Assembly (NCBI GenBank): GCA_018606805.1
Contig: JAGYWI010000004.1
Coordinates: forward strand, 62,001-126,000
DNA from: Candidatus Magnetomicrobium cryptolimnococcus
GTDB taxonomy: Bacteria > Nitrospirota > Thermodesulfovibrionia > Thermodesulfovibrionales > Magnetobacteriaceae
Length of the DNA stretch: 64,000 nt
Direction: 5' to 3'
Shown here: positions 55,601 through 64,000 of the stretch, piece after piece
Layout of the letters: the number at the start of each line of letters is the position of its first letter
Numbering within the stretch: position 1 is the stretch's first letter
The notes under the pieces: generated by a model
The model's database searches: none
Seen by the model: only the letters and a program-made list of their open reading frames with translations
Told to the model about the DNA's origin: nothing
Position numbers and translations under genes: made by a program

Positions 55601-55997
55601 TTTTGAGGGTGAACCTATGAAGACTATAAATGAAAAAAGAACTAAACGCTCACCGTTAAGAGATGTAGCTGGAATAATAAGGTCTTTCCATTATGCGATT
55701 TTTTCTCAATATATAGCTCACTGTAAAAACTATGACTACGCTCTCCCGCAACTTAGGCAGTGGACAAAGAGCTGGTACTATTGTATATCTAGAACATTTT
55801 TAGGTTCATATATTAACAGACTTGCTCAAAGTAACTTAATTCCTACGGATAAAACGGACATAAACGATTTCCTGACAGTGCTTCTTATAGAAAAGGCTTT
55901 ATACGAAATTAACTATGAAATTAATAACAGACCTTCATGGGTAAACATACCAATCAACGGTTTATTGGAGATATTAAAATCTGGCAACACTCCATAA
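52626..55997 (+). CDS. treS: Trehalose synthase (GH13) fused to maltokinase
   Basis: The 1123-residue protein has a GH13 catalytic domain (about 10-560) with nucleophile Asp207 (MRLDAIP), Glu249 (LLSEANQWP) and Asp315 (LRNHDE). This is the TreS class that interconverts maltose and trehalose. The C-terminal half is a maltokinase-like domain (LPKFLYKNRWFKGKG) with kinase Asp975 in THGDLHIGQ, then FFIIDFEGEP. The fusion makes maltose 1-phosphate from trehalose plus ATP, the feed for GlgE in alpha-glucan synthesis. glgE is not in the window. It is convergent with treY. Confidence 0.93.
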   Translation: MKTQHWDDSLWYKDAIIYELHVKAFFDSNEDGMGDFKGLIQKLDYLYELGITAIWLLPFYPSPLKDDGYDIADYYDVHKDYGNLKDFKYFLNEAHERGINVITEMVLNHTSDQHVWFKRSKEAKKTSRWRNYYVWSNTNDKYKEARVIFKDFEKSNWTFDDNAKLYYWHRFYSHQPDLNYDNPHVQKESLKVLDYWFKMGVDGMRLDAIPYLYEREGSNCENLPETFEFLKKIRIHVETHHKGKMLLSEANQWPEDAIKYFGYGDASHMCFHFPLMPRMFMSVWLEDKFPIMDILEQTPAIHDSCQWALFLRNHDELTLEMVSDEERDYMYKVYAQDPMARINFGIRRRLAPLMRNNRKLIELMNVMLFTLPGTPIIYYGDEIGMGDNYYLGDRNSVRTPMQWNANRNAGFSNCNPQKLYLPLIIDPVYHYENINVENQRYDQDSLIWWMRKFIRMRKGFKAFGRGSIEFIQSENRKLLSYIRKIDDEIILIIVNLSRFPQVGELNLSTYAGYLPIEIEGKTVFPIIKDNLYTITAGPHGYYLFSLKKSQASVARDEQTDINEIRVFGSWEGIFEENILDRFQNTILPKFLYKNRWFKGKGKVIQDIKLIENFRLAKKSEAIHIAFFELTYTEGLPEILQLPIAFVNDELSGNIKEQFPHSIICHLSIVVDKGNLANPNTVHRVLNGVLYDGVYNKNFQLYMLSFALKGYETKGLTGKLIGYQGKFIKELKKQLRLGMDLEPRVLHVDQSNSSIVYGEQLFFKYYRFIEQGVNPEEEMMMYLSEQKIYKHSPLFYGSIRYAKEKQESVTLGTLQEFMQGYTNCWTYTVDEIKRYFERVRASEISTENLASHSCSLIDFECDLSDIAKELIGYAYIELASLLGVRIAELHLNLADENGNTDFKTEPFTSLYQRALYQSIYTSAKQVLRQLERMKNIPDEFQKDVKDLLSCSNTLFTHLKILMTKQIDSKKIRTHGDLHIGQILYSGKDFFIIDFEGEPMKTINEKRTKRSPLRDVAGIIRSFHYAIFSQYIAHCKNYDYALPQLRQWTKSWYYCISRTFLGSYINRLAQSNLIPTDKTDINDFLTVLLIEKALYEINYEINNRPSWVNIPINGLLEILKSGNTP

Positions 55998-56020
55998 CAC
56001 CATATTTCATGATAAATAAC

Positions 56021-56043
56021 AAAAAATATAGCTATTATTTTTT
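56021..56043. terminator. AT-rich hairpin between convergent treS and treY
   Basis: Arms AAAAAATA and TATTTTTT pair across a seven-base loop in the 72-base gap between two convergent stops. A GC-free stem makes terminator function uncertain, though its position fits. Confidence 0.35.
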
Positions 56044-56069
56044 GCAAACCATTTTTATTCAGGTATATT

Positions 56070-59036
56070 TTAATAGGTTTCTAACATAGCAATTGGAAAA
56101 TTTATAAATATGTTTGAAACGTAAATTATATCTCGCTGTTTATTTTTTTGTGGTACGACTATTTCATCTGTAAAAATGTTTTTATAGCCTATAGCCTTTA
56201 TTTCATTTGGTAGTACTATAAATGTTTTTCTCCAAACACTTTCTCCAAAAGGCAAACAATCGGATTGTCGAACCAATTTAGTAAAAAAACGAGGGACTAC
56301 CACAAGAACAATCTTATTTTTCAAAACCCGTGCATATGCACAAATACAGTTAGACTTATCTCCTCTAGCATAAACAGGTACATAATCCCCTTCTTCAAAA
56401 ACCATACGGTTGGTTTTACGATAATTAAGTGCTTTATATATAAGATACATTTTAATTCTATCATCCCACATGTTTTCTGTAAGCTGCTTTGCTAGTATCT
56501 TTCGGTCAAACTCTTGTTCTGATTTTTTTAATTCCGCTAAGGTTTGTATCCTTTTATCGTAATCAATAGCCCTTCTATTGTCAGGGTCTACTAAAGTATA
56601 TGTCCAAAACTCTGTACCTTGGTAAAAGTCTGGTACACCAACGGAGGTTATTTTCAGAAGCATTTGAGAAATGGAGTTAAACATACCAAATAATGATATT
56701 TGTTTTTTTAAAGCAATAAATTCCCTAAGAAATATATTTTCCGGTATTGGACTGAAAATATCGTTAATAAAACCCACGACATAATGTTCATAGGTATAAT
56801 CTGGATTAATCCAATTGGAATTTATCTTGGCTTCCCTGATAGCTTTTACCATATATTCTTTAATTCTATTTTTAAAACCTTCATACTGTTTATTATCCAT
56901 CTCTTCATTTGGCCATGCCCCTAAGAGGGTTTGATAAAGCAAATATTCCTCGTTATCATTTGGGACAAGACTTTCACCAAGTAGCGATTTTTTCCTCATA
57001 TTAAGACTCCTCCAACTAGTGAGACTTTGTCTCCATAGCTCAGGTAGTTCAGAAAGAACATTAATACGAGAGCGTAAATCCTCACCTCTTTTGGTGTCAT
57101 GAGTGGAAGTTGCTAAGAGGGCATATGACCAGTTCATAGCCCTATCAATGTTTTCATTATGGAACTCTTCAACGGTTATGCCAAATATTTCTGGATCGCC
57201 TCCAACTTCGTTTAGAGAAATCAAACGGTTATATATATAAAATGCGGTATCTTCAACTCCTTTTGCCATAACAGGGCTGGTTACCTGTTGAAAGTTCATA
57301 ACAAACTTGAACCATTCCTCTTTTATTTCATCGTCATAATAGTAAGGGAAATTAAGCGTTAACACATCTTTCAAAAAATCAAAGACAAATACGCTTAATG
57401 AGTGGTTTTTCTTTTTAGCACACTCTATAGCATATTCTATATAATTGACATCCCTTTCTAAGACTTCGAAGGAGTTTATGTATGTCCTATACACTGGAAA
57501 ACAAGCTATGGTATCCTTTAGGGCTTTTGTTAAGCTGAGCAGTGTAAAATCTCTTGTATTTCTATCATATTCTGAGAGCCGGTTTAAGTGATAAGCAAGC
57601 ATGTTTATTTCGCTTGATAAGCTATCTTCTATTATCAGCTTCTTGCTTTTATACACAAGACAATCAAAGCGTAGTTCTTTTTTTATAAATTCATGGTATA
57701 TGCTCTTAAAGACATCACTGTTTTTAGTTTCTACAAAGATATTGTTAATTGTATTTAAGAAACGGTAGCCTGTCAAACTATATATAGGCCACTCCTGAGG
57801 TTGTTTTTCCTCGCCTGATAGTATTTTCTCGCCAAGTATATAAAAAGGTATGTAAGAGGGATTTTTAACATATTCGTTATCAAACTTTTTTCCTAATGTT
57901 TCATGCGTCTGATTATCCGGTGAAGTTTCTTCTGACAAACAAAGCTGTATAAAGGCATCTCTTTGTAAATTATATAAATATGCAGAAGGGTCATAAAGCC
58001 CGTCTGGATGATCAACCCTTAGTCCAGTTACCTTACCTTCTCTTATAAGTTTAAAGATTAACTTATGAGTATCATTATATACATCAGGGTCCTCCACTCG
58101 TACTGCTGCCAATTCATTAATATCAAAGAAGCGCCGGTAGTTTATCTCTTCTATTGCAACGCACCAGAAGGATAAACGATAAACTTGTTGTCTTAGTAGA
58201 TTATCCAGTAGATCAAAGTTATGAATATTACCCTTTTCCCCATTAAAAATCATTACGTTTTTATCTATAAATGCCTTAATCTGTTGCGATGAATCATATA
58301 GTCTGCCAAGCCGTTGTTTAACAATTTCTTTTTCTCTGTATCTTTCTTTAATCTTTACCTGGTCTTTTTCTGTGTAATCAGGAAGATAATGTAATGCTGT
58401 AATAATACTCAATAATTCTATTAAAATCGGGTCATCTTCATCAAGTAATGATTTCAAATTTTCTATTTCATGGTTTAATATTAACAGATATGTCTTAGGT
58501 TGTATGGGGAGAACATGCTCATAGTATGAAATAAAAAAAGTGCCATCTTTAAAGCATAATTTGAGTTCCTGATTTTCAAGCACCTTGCCATACTGCTCTC
58601 CTAATATAGGCAGGAGAACCTTTTGTTCGAGCTCCTTTTTAGCTGGTTGCCAATTTATATCAAAAAATTTAGCATAATGGGCACTTGGACCATTTTCAAG
58701 TACGTCCATCCACCATTGATTCTCTTTGCTTGTAACACACATGTGGTTTGGTACAATATCAAGGATTTGACCCATATTGTACTTGGCTATTTCGTCTATC
58801 ATTTCATTGTATTCTTTAAGTGAACCTAACTCAGAGTTTAGCTCATTATAATCAACCACATTATAACCATGAGTGCTGCCTTCTTTTGCTTTTAGATAAG
58901 GCGAGGAGTATATATCTGTAATTCCAAGCTCATGAAGATACGATATAATTTTTGTAGCATCTTTAAATCTAAAATCAGGGGTAAATTGCAACCTATATGT
59001 TGCAATAGGAATTCTGGCTTTTGGTAAATTTTTCAT
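56070..59036 (-). CDS. treY: Malto-oligosyltrehalose synthase
   Basis: The 988-residue GH13 enzyme opens with IPIATYRLQFTPDFRFKDA, then YSSPYLKAKEGSTHGYNVVD, VPNHMC, the nucleophile block LRVDHPDGLYDPS and SVGVPDFYQGTEFW near the end. TreY turns the reducing end of maltodextrin into a trehalosyl unit. It precedes its partner in the pathway: treZ lies seven bases upstream on the same strand, and the two act in sequence to release trehalose from glycogen. Confidence 0.95.
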   Translation of the reverse strand: MKNLPKARIPIATYRLQFTPDFRFKDATKIISYLHELGITDIYSSPYLKAKEGSTHGYNVVDYNELNSELGSLKEYNEMIDEIAKYNMGQILDIVPNHMCVTSKENQWWMDVLENGPSAHYAKFFDINWQPAKKELEQKVLLPILGEQYGKVLENQELKLCFKDGTFFISYYEHVLPIQPKTYLLILNHEIENLKSLLDEDDPILIELLSIITALHYLPDYTEKDQVKIKERYREKEIVKQRLGRLYDSSQQIKAFIDKNVMIFNGEKGNIHNFDLLDNLLRQQVYRLSFWCVAIEEINYRRFFDINELAAVRVEDPDVYNDTHKLIFKLIREGKVTGLRVDHPDGLYDPSAYLYNLQRDAFIQLCLSEETSPDNQTHETLGKKFDNEYVKNPSYIPFYILGEKILSGEEKQPQEWPIYSLTGYRFLNTINNIFVETKNSDVFKSIYHEFIKKELRFDCLVYKSKKLIIEDSLSSEINMLAYHLNRLSEYDRNTRDFTLLSLTKALKDTIACFPVYRTYINSFEVLERDVNYIEYAIECAKKKNHSLSVFVFDFLKDVLTLNFPYYYDDEIKEEWFKFVMNFQQVTSPVMAKGVEDTAFYIYNRLISLNEVGGDPEIFGITVEEFHNENIDRAMNWSYALLATSTHDTKRGEDLRSRINVLSELPELWRQSLTSWRSLNMRKKSLLGESLVPNDNEEYLLYQTLLGAWPNEEMDNKQYEGFKNRIKEYMVKAIREAKINSNWINPDYTYEHYVVGFINDIFSPIPENIFLREFIALKKQISLFGMFNSISQMLLKITSVGVPDFYQGTEFWTYTLVDPDNRRAIDYDKRIQTLAELKKSEQEFDRKILAKQLTENMWDDRIKMYLIYKALNYRKTNRMVFEEGDYVPVYARGDKSNCICAYARVLKNKIVLVVVPRFFTKLVRQSDCLPFGESVWRKTFIVLPNEIKAIGYKNIFTDEIVVPQKNKQRDIIYVSNIFINFPIAMLETY

Positions 59037-59043
59037 TGTAAAC

Positions 59044-60912
59044 TCATATTTCTGTTTTTATATTTGTACCCCTATAAAGCATAACACCATAAGGGGATAT
59101 GTTTATATCAATGCCTTCTTTGTCTACAGACCAAACATCGTCGTGTTTTTCCCCTTCACCACCCCATAGAGGTGATGAAGATTCTATTACTTTAACCCAT
59201 GTTCCACTTGGTAGTTCAGCTCTAAGTGCGCTTTCTTTTTCACTAAAGTTAAATACGCACCATAGTTGTTCGTCTTCAAACCATCGCCTATAGGCCAGTA
59301 CTTTTTTCGATTTGAAGAGGAATGTTTCCATATTGGATTTATCTATAAATGAGAGAGCTGGGAGCTCTTTTCTTAATGAGATAAGTTTCTTATAAAATTC
59401 AAATAATATCTTGTGGCTATTCTTGTTGTAAGCAGACAAGTTTAATTTTGAATTAAAAAAGGTATCTTCAGCCTGTGGGTCTGGGACCTCTCCATGCCAA
59501 TTAAAAGCAGCAAACTCCTCTTTGCGACCCTTCCTTACGGCTTCTATGAGCCAAGTATCGCTGTGACTTACAAAGTATTGAAAAGGTGCTTTCTCTCCAT
59601 ACTCTTCACCCATAAATAAAAGAGGAATGTAAGGGGAAAGCATTACCATTGCTGCAGCAAGTTTCATTTGTTCCATATCCATTAACTGACTTAATCGCTC
59701 TCCCATCATTCTATTGCCAACTTGATCGTGATTTTGAGCAAACACTAAAAATCTGTACGGTGGATAATTCTCAGCCGATGTCCCGTGGGAGCGCTTTCTG
59801 TATCTTGAATACTGTCCTGAATATACAAACCCTCTTGAAAGGGCTTTTTTCATATGCCATAAATCGCCAAAGTCCTTGTAATACCCATTTTTTTCGCCAG
59901 TTAATAATGCATGGAGACAGTGGTGGAAGTCATCATTCCATTGAGCATCAAAACCAAAGCCGCCTTTATTTACTGGATTTATAACCCTTGTATCGTTAAG
60001 GTCGCTTTCTGCTATTATGTAAACGTTTTTATTTAATGCCTTTGATACCCTGCGAATGTTTTCTGTTAGGTTAATAAGAAAGTGATTAGCACTGAAATCA
60101 TACATGCCATGCACTGCATCTACCCTGAAGGCATCCACATGGTATTCAACCATCCAGTATAAGGCGTTTTGAATAAAAAAGCTCTTCACATCATCGCTAT
60201 ATGGACCATCAAAGTTAATTGCACTTCCCCACGGGGTTTTATACTTATCAGTGAAATAATAGCCATAGTTATTTAGATAATTACCTTCTGGTCCCAAATG
60301 GTTATAAACCACATCCAATATAACAGCTATATTATTTTTATGGCATGCGTTAATTAATCTTTTAAGCCCATTAGGTCCGCCATAAGTATTTTGTGGGGCA
60401 TATATATAAACACCGTCGTAGCCCCAATTCCTTTCACCGGGAAACTGCCCTACAGGCATTATTTCAATTGCTGTTATACCGAGTTCTCTTAGGTAGCCTA
60501 TATATGGTATCAAGGCATCGAAGGTTCCTTCTTTTGTGAAAGTCCCAATGTGCAGTTCATAGATTATGTAATCTGTAAAGGGTATATTATGCCAACTGCC
60601 ATCTTCCCATAAAAAATCTTTTGGCGAAATTATTTGTGAAACTCCATGGACACCGTATGGTTGGTGTCGGGACGCAGGGTCGGGGTAGTGGTCTTTGCCA
60701 TTTAACAAATATTTGTAACAGCCCCCTGCCTGTACACTATCAGTAATTACCTCATAATACCCAAACTCATCGTGTTTCATTGTAAGTATATTAGTGTTAC
60801 CTTCTTTTATAGTAAGAAGAGCCATCTCTTGCACTTTTGGCGCCCATACACGAAAGCGTACAGATTTATTACTTAATACCTCTGCACCTATATTCAATAT
60901 CCACTGGCTCAC
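59044..60912 (-). CDS. treZ: Malto-oligosyltrehalose trehalohydrolase
   Basis: The 622-residue GH13 enzyme has an N-terminal beta-sandwich (SVRFRVWAPKVQEMALL), the catalytic block VDAFRVDAVHGMYDFSANHF with nucleophile Asp, acid Glu in YIIAESDLND and QNHDQVGNRMMGERL. TreZ cuts trehalose from the end produced by TreY. With treY it forms the TreYZ route from glycogen. The 290-base upstream gap holds the divergent tpiA promoter and no gene. Confidence 0.95.
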   Translation of the reverse strand: MSQWILNIGAEVLSNKSVRFRVWAPKVQEMALLTIKEGNTNILTMKHDEFGYYEVITDSVQAGGCYKYLLNGKDHYPDPASRHQPYGVHGVSQIISPKDFLWEDGSWHNIPFTDYIIYELHIGTFTKEGTFDALIPYIGYLRELGITAIEIMPVGQFPGERNWGYDGVYIYAPQNTYGGPNGLKRLINACHKNNIAVILDVVYNHLGPEGNYLNNYGYYFTDKYKTPWGSAINFDGPYSDDVKSFFIQNALYWMVEYHVDAFRVDAVHGMYDFSANHFLINLTENIRRVSKALNKNVYIIAESDLNDTRVINPVNKGGFGFDAQWNDDFHHCLHALLTGEKNGYYKDFGDLWHMKKALSRGFVYSGQYSRYRKRSHGTSAENYPPYRFLVFAQNHDQVGNRMMGERLSQLMDMEQMKLAAAMVMLSPYIPLLFMGEEYGEKAPFQYFVSHSDTWLIEAVRKGRKEEFAAFNWHGEVPDPQAEDTFFNSKLNLSAYNKNSHKILFEFYKKLISLRKELPALSFIDKSNMETFLFKSKKVLAYRRWFEDEQLWCVFNFSEKESALRAELPSGTWVKVIESSSPLWGGEGEKHDDVWSVDKEGIDINISPYGVMLYRGTNIKTEI

Positions 60913-61120
60913 TTTTAATACCTCTTTGTACTTAATTGGGCTACCAATTACTTAATAGTTATACTTAAAACTTGTCTTTGCAAAACACTTGCGCATTAAA
61001 AATACTTTAATTTCTCTATTGTTACATTTTATATATATTTTGTCAAGTATTTTTTTCTGATACGTAATCATTTAGAACCTCTTAATCTGAAAGAAAACTC
61101 AATTCATATGTTCCTTGTTA

Positions 61121-61150
61121 TTGACAGATAATCAGTTTTTAGGTTAATAT
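61121..61150 (+). promoter_or_regulatory. Candidate promoter of tpiA
   Basis: TTGACA at 61121 and TAATAT at 61145 are 18 bases apart; an overlapping TATAAT lies at 61150. The tpiA start follows with AAGGAG ten bases before it. Confidence 0.5.
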
Positions 61151-61202
61151 ATAATGCTTTTTATCAAAATTCTAACATTATCTTTAGGAAGGAGAATCGG
61201 AT

Positions 61203-61946
61203 ATGCGTAAACCATGTATTGCAGCTAATTGGAAAATGTATAAAACTATGGGGGAGACTGAGGCTTTTCTTAAAGCATTTATTCCAGCAGTTTCTTCAGT
61301 AGGTGATGTGGATATAGTAGTAGCTCCACCTTTTACTTCACTCTACACAGCTTCACAATTGTTAAAGGGAACTAACATTAAATTAAGTGCTCAGAATGTT
61401 TATTATGAAGCAGAAGGGGCATACACCGGTGAGGTGTCAACTAAGATGATTCTTGATATTGGTTGCACACACGTCATCATAGGGCATTCTGAAAGAAGAC
61501 AATACTTTGGTGAAACCGATGAGATTTTGAATAAGAAGGCTAAGGCTGCAAAAGCTGCCGGTCTTAGCGTGATATTTTGCATCGGTGAGTCTTTAGAAGA
61601 AAGAAACACAGGAAAAACCTTTGACATTATTAAAAGAGAGATAGAAGGTGGCCTAAAGGATATTGATAGTGATAATCTGGTTATTGCCTATGAGCCTATT
61701 TGGGCAATCGGTACTGGCATAACAGCAACACCAGAACAAGCACAGGAAGCCCATGCTTATGTGCGTGATATGTTGAGGAACCTTTATGCTAATAAGGCAG
61801 ATGAGATACGGATTTTGTACGGTGGGAGTATTAAGCCTGAAAATATCAAAGAGATTATGTCAAAACCGGATGTAGATGGTGGTTTGGTTGGCGGCGCTAG
61901 CTTAAAGGCTGATAGTTTTGAAAAAATCGTAAAGTTTAATAAATAA
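61203..61946 (+). CDS. tpiA: Triosephosphate isomerase
   Basis: The 247-residue enzyme has the N-terminal AANWKMYKT, the catalytic His block VIIGHSERRQYF, the Glu loop VIAYEPIWAIGTG and ILYGGSIKPENI with GLVGGASLKAD. It interconverts glyceraldehyde 3-phosphate and dihydroxyacetone phosphate. Length is normal. secG follows by 12 bases, a common neighbour. Confidence 0.98.
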   Translation: MRKPCIAANWKMYKTMGETEAFLKAFIPAVSSVGDVDIVVAPPFTSLYTASQLLKGTNIKLSAQNVYYEAEGAYTGEVSTKMILDIGCTHVIIGHSERRQYFGETDEILNKKAKAAKAAGLSVIFCIGESLEERNTGKTFDIIKREIEGGLKDIDSDNLVIAYEPIWAIGTGITATPEQAQEAHAYVRDMLRNLYANKADEIRILYGGSIKPENIKEIMSKPDVDGGLVGGASLKADSFEKIVKFNK

Positions 61947-61958
61947 AGAGTGTAAATA

Positions 61959-62474
61959 ATGCATACAGCTATAACAGTAATACACCTAACTGCGTGTGTG
62001 GTGTTGATTTTTGTAGTTTTAATTCAAAGCTCAAAGGGGGCACAGATGGGTGCTGCCTTTGGTGGGTCAAGTCAGACAGTGTTTGGTACGCGTGGGGCTG
62101 CTACGTTTTTAAGTAAAATGACAACCGTTATGGCTATACTTTTTATGTTTACATCGCTTTTTCTTGCCATAAGCGGCGGAACCTCAACGTCAGTTGTAAG
62201 CCCTTCTGGATTATCTACAGGTGGTGGTGCTCCTATGAAAAAATCCCCTATTGATTCAAAGGGCTTTGATGTAAAAGGCAGCTTTGGTGCTATTAATGCT
62301 TCAACTACCTCGGCTGTTAACGATGTAACCCCCACCCAGCCTAATGAATCCACTAATGAATCCATTGATGAAGATGCAGGCAGTGTAAATTCTACCAGCA
62401 GCCAGCCTGTAGATTCTGAAATAAATAATAATAGCGCCGCCAATGACAATGCAAGCGCTAACATAAAACAATAA
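61959..62474 (+). CDS. secG: Preprotein translocase subunit SecG, extended C-terminus
   Basis: The first 75 residues are SecG: a membrane helix (VIHLTACVVLIFVVLIQSSK), GAQMGAAFGGSSQTVFG and a second helix (LSKMTTVMAILFMFTSLFLA). Then comes a 90-residue Ser/Thr/Asn-rich tail with no recognised domain, longer than usual. SecG helps SecYE move proteins across the inner membrane. It follows tpiA by 12 bases. Confidence 0.92.
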   Translation: MHTAITVIHLTACVVLIFVVLIQSSKGAQMGAAFGGSSQTVFGTRGAATFLSKMTTVMAILFMFTSLFLAISGGTSTSVVSPSGLSTGGGAPMKKSPIDSKGFDVKGSFGAINASTTSAVNDVTPTQPNESTNESIDEDAGSVNSTSSQPVDSEINNNSAANDNASANIKQ

Positions 62475-62483
62475 AACCATAAT

Positions 62484-62518
62484 AGGGGCATTGTCTTTTA
62501 GTATGCAACAATGCCCCT
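62484..62518 (+). terminator. Perfect hairpin after secG
   Basis: Arms AGGGGCATTGT and ACAATGCCCCT (11 of 11 pairs) close a 13-base loop nine bases after the secG stop. It would end or attenuate the tpiA-secG transcript, and it covers the only upstream start of the next frame, so that gene begins at 62539. Confidence 0.6.
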
Positions 62519-62538
62519 TCTTGAGGAAGTTAATTAAA

Positions 62539-63312
62539 ATGAATCCAATCCAAATGTATAAGGAATTGCCAAAAACAAATTGTGGGCAGTGCGGCCATAG
62601 CACATGTATGGCATTTGCTGTTGCTGTAAATAAGGGTGATGACCGTGTACAAGCCTGTCCATACATTAGCAGTGAAAAGGCTGAAGCTCTTGGCAAACTG
62701 GTAAAGATTGTTGATTGGAGAGAAAACATTATAAAGCAGCTAATAGAAGACATTAAAAATATTGATATTTGTAAAATGGCTGAAGATTTAGGGGCTATTA
62801 TTAAAAAAAATAGAGCAATAGAGATAAGATGTATAGGCAGGGACTATATTATTTCTGAGGATAGACAGATTAGCGCTGATGGCAAGGTCTCTCCATGGGA
62901 GAAAATACTGCTATTGTTATACATAAAAACGGGTGGTAGCGGTGTGCTTACTAATGAGTGGGTATCTTTTGCAGAGCTTAAAGGTGGAGGTGTAAAGGTA
63001 GAGGCAATTATAAAAGAATGTGAAGCACCGCTTTCAGAGATGTTTTCTAAAAATGCTAAAGCAGCCGCAGGCGCTATTGAAAAGCTTGGTGCAAAACAGA
63101 TAGATTTTCAAGCATCACAACATACGTGGATTTTTTACTTACTGCCCAAAATCCCTATTTTAATTCTCTATTGGCCAGCTAATGACGAATTTCAAGCAAG
63201 CGTTAAACTCCTTTTTGATAGAACTGCTGATCGTTTCCTTGATGTTGAATCAATTGTATTTCTTTGCGAAAATTTTACTGATGTTATCGAGCGTGCTTGT
63301 CTGTTGTATTAA
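62539..63312 (+). CDS. Fe-S cluster and DUF3786 domain protein
   Basis: The 257-residue protein has an N-terminal 4Fe-4S domain (TNCGQCGHSTCMAFAVAV with a fourth Cys in VQACPY) of the type found in RnfB and corrinoid Fe-S proteins. A DUF3786 domain follows (YWPANDEFQASVKLLFDRTA). The family is found in anaerobes and its role is unknown; it may work with corrinoid or CODH chemistry. The ATG at 62539 with GAGGAAG before it is preferred over a TTG at 62491 that lies inside a hairpin. Confidence 0.85.
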   Translation: MNPIQMYKELPKTNCGQCGHSTCMAFAVAVNKGDDRVQACPYISSEKAEALGKLVKIVDWRENIIKQLIEDIKNIDICKMAEDLGAIIKKNRAIEIRCIGRDYIISEDRQISADGKVSPWEKILLLLYIKTGGSGVLTNEWVSFAELKGGGVKVEAIIKECEAPLSEMFSKNAKAAAGAIEKLGAKQIDFQASQHTWIFYLLPKIPILILYWPANDEFQASVKLLFDRTADRFLDVESIVFLCENFTDVIERACLLY

Positions 63313-63337
63313 ATATATGTTAAATAAAAAGGATAGA

Positions 63338-63360
63338 AGGGGGAGAGTTTTTCTCCCCCT
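63338..63360 (+). terminator. GC-rich hairpin after the DUF3786 gene
   Basis: Arms AGGGGGAGA and TCTCCCCCT (9 of 9 pairs) close a five-base loop (GTTTT) 26 bases past the stop. There is no long T-run after it. Confidence 0.55.
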
Positions 63361-63362
63361 CT

Positions 63363-63911
63363 GCACATTATCGCTATCTACACGAAAAAGATATTATTCC
63401 TATTATCCCTCTTTCTGCAAACAACAAACACAACACCTTTAGTCAACTTCCAGATAATCCTAACACTTTACTTGATTCCGATGGTACTCCTCTATGCTCA
63501 GCTGGCGCTAAAATGCGACACCACCAATACAACACACAACGACAACTTCACGTATTCTGTTGTCCGGTTAAACGCAATACCCATCGAAACGGTAAGTCTA
63601 CTTACGTTGCTCATATAGATGAATGTCCACAACACCAAGACTACTGTCTTGATAGCACACTTGGTCCTCTTATTCACGCAGACAATGACCTCAGACTCTT
63701 CCACCTATACCGCGCAACAGCAAACAATTCAAAACCCCTTATGAATCTGCGCAGCGCTAACAAACGCCTTAACTCCGTTACTGACAGCTATCATATTGAT
63801 AGGTCTTGTCGAAATGTTTTTTATGGTTTAATACGCTTAACTTTAGTCAGTATTGCCCAACATGCCATTATTCGATATGCTGCTTCACCTATTAATATAA
63901 AATCAAGATAA
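63363..63911 (+). pseudogene. C-terminal transposase remnant
   Basis: The open frame gives 182 codons reading HYRYLHEKDIIPIIPL, DSDGTPLCSAGAKMR, CPVKRNTHRNGKSTYVAH, then LMNLRSANKRLNS and FYGLIRLTLVSIAQHAIIRY. This is the C-terminal half of a DDE-type transposase; the catalytic N-terminal part is absent and no start precedes it. The insertion-sequence family is not assigned. A hairpin (ATAAAAGGT/ACCTTTTAT, 63909-63929) follows at the stop. The remaining 70 bases to the edge hold no gene. Confidence 0.75.
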
Positions 63912-64000
63912 AAGGTATCACCTTTTATATAAACCTCTTTTTTGTCTAAAACCGGCCGTATAACATAAATATAAATACCTGAGCATAATCATTCTCATAC

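Noticed and set aside
62491-62538. Upstream TTG start of the Fe-S/DUF3786 gene
   Set aside because: It lies within a perfect 11-pair hairpin after secG; the ATG at 62539 has a proper ribosome site.
63980-63999. Fur box at the right edge (ATAATCATTCTCAT)
   Set aside because: Only a partial match to the consensus and the controlled gene, if any, is outside the window.

Overview
The window is visibly AT-rich, densely coded DNA from a free-living, Gram-negative, motile bacterium with anaerobic metabolism. Supporting genes are a Ni-Fe CO dehydrogenase, a RACo-type corrinoid activator, BioW-type biotin synthesis, chemotaxis and c-di-GMP signalling, hemerythrins, and type II secretion pseudopilins. 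The mix resembles the Nitrospirota (Thermodesulfovibrio/Magnetobacterium side) or a deltaproteobacterial lineage. This is inference from gene content; no rRNA or ribosomal-protein gene is present to settle it. I found no tRNA, rRNA, CRISPR array or intact transposase.

Layout. 0-4.1 kb (minus): a substrate-binding/VWA lipoprotein cut by the left edge, a lipid kinase, bioW, bioB and acylphosphatase. 4.3-6.2 kb: cheV and holA. 6.5-11.0 kb: a 1515-residue hybrid kinase/diguanylate cyclase. 11.0-11.5 kb: nested inverted repeats. 11.5-15.1 kb: cooS and a ferredoxin-like protein, divergent from a Crp/Fnr regulator. 15.1-21.9 kb: a defence-type stretch with HicAB, a type II restriction-modification pair, mutL, a second HicAB, and wrecked remains of a DUF1156 methylase and a DUF3883 protein. 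21.9-31.7 kb: RACo, TMEM43-like, Rpn-family nuclease, MBL hydrolase, HDOD protein, corA, and a kinase/receiver/hemerythrin module. 31.8-36.0 kb: cysteine desulfurase, a toxin-antitoxin pair with a damaged toxin start, a DUF29 remnant ending in a palindromic repeat, and transketolase. 36.1-41.8 kb: gspIJKLM with a sigma-54 activator. 41.9-52.6 kb: YkvA-like, cNMP-binding protein with MNT/HEPN genes, OYE-type oxidoreductase, hisH, HD-GYP, cysK, PilZ, phosphoesterase, and a chemoreceptor ending in hemerythrin. 52.6-60.9 kb: treS-maltokinase, treY and treZ. 61.2-63.3 kb: tpiA, secG and an Fe-S/DUF3786 protein. The right end holds a broken transposase.

How the genes work together. Two themes recur. 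One is oxygen and redox sensing: two hemerythrin proteins, CO dehydrogenase with a divergent Crp/Fnr regulator, and RACo. The other is second-messenger and chemotaxis control: GGDEF, HD-GYP, PilZ, CheV and a chemoreceptor. Trehalose and alpha-glucan chemistry forms a third block. At least five families of short inverted repeats fill the intergenic gaps, and several abut gene remnants, so they mark old rearrangement points. The most unusual items are the eroded DUF1156/DUF3883/HicBA island, the hybrid kinase with a receiver and an HPt that have lost their phosphorylation residues, and the recurrent repeat found exactly at gene breaks.
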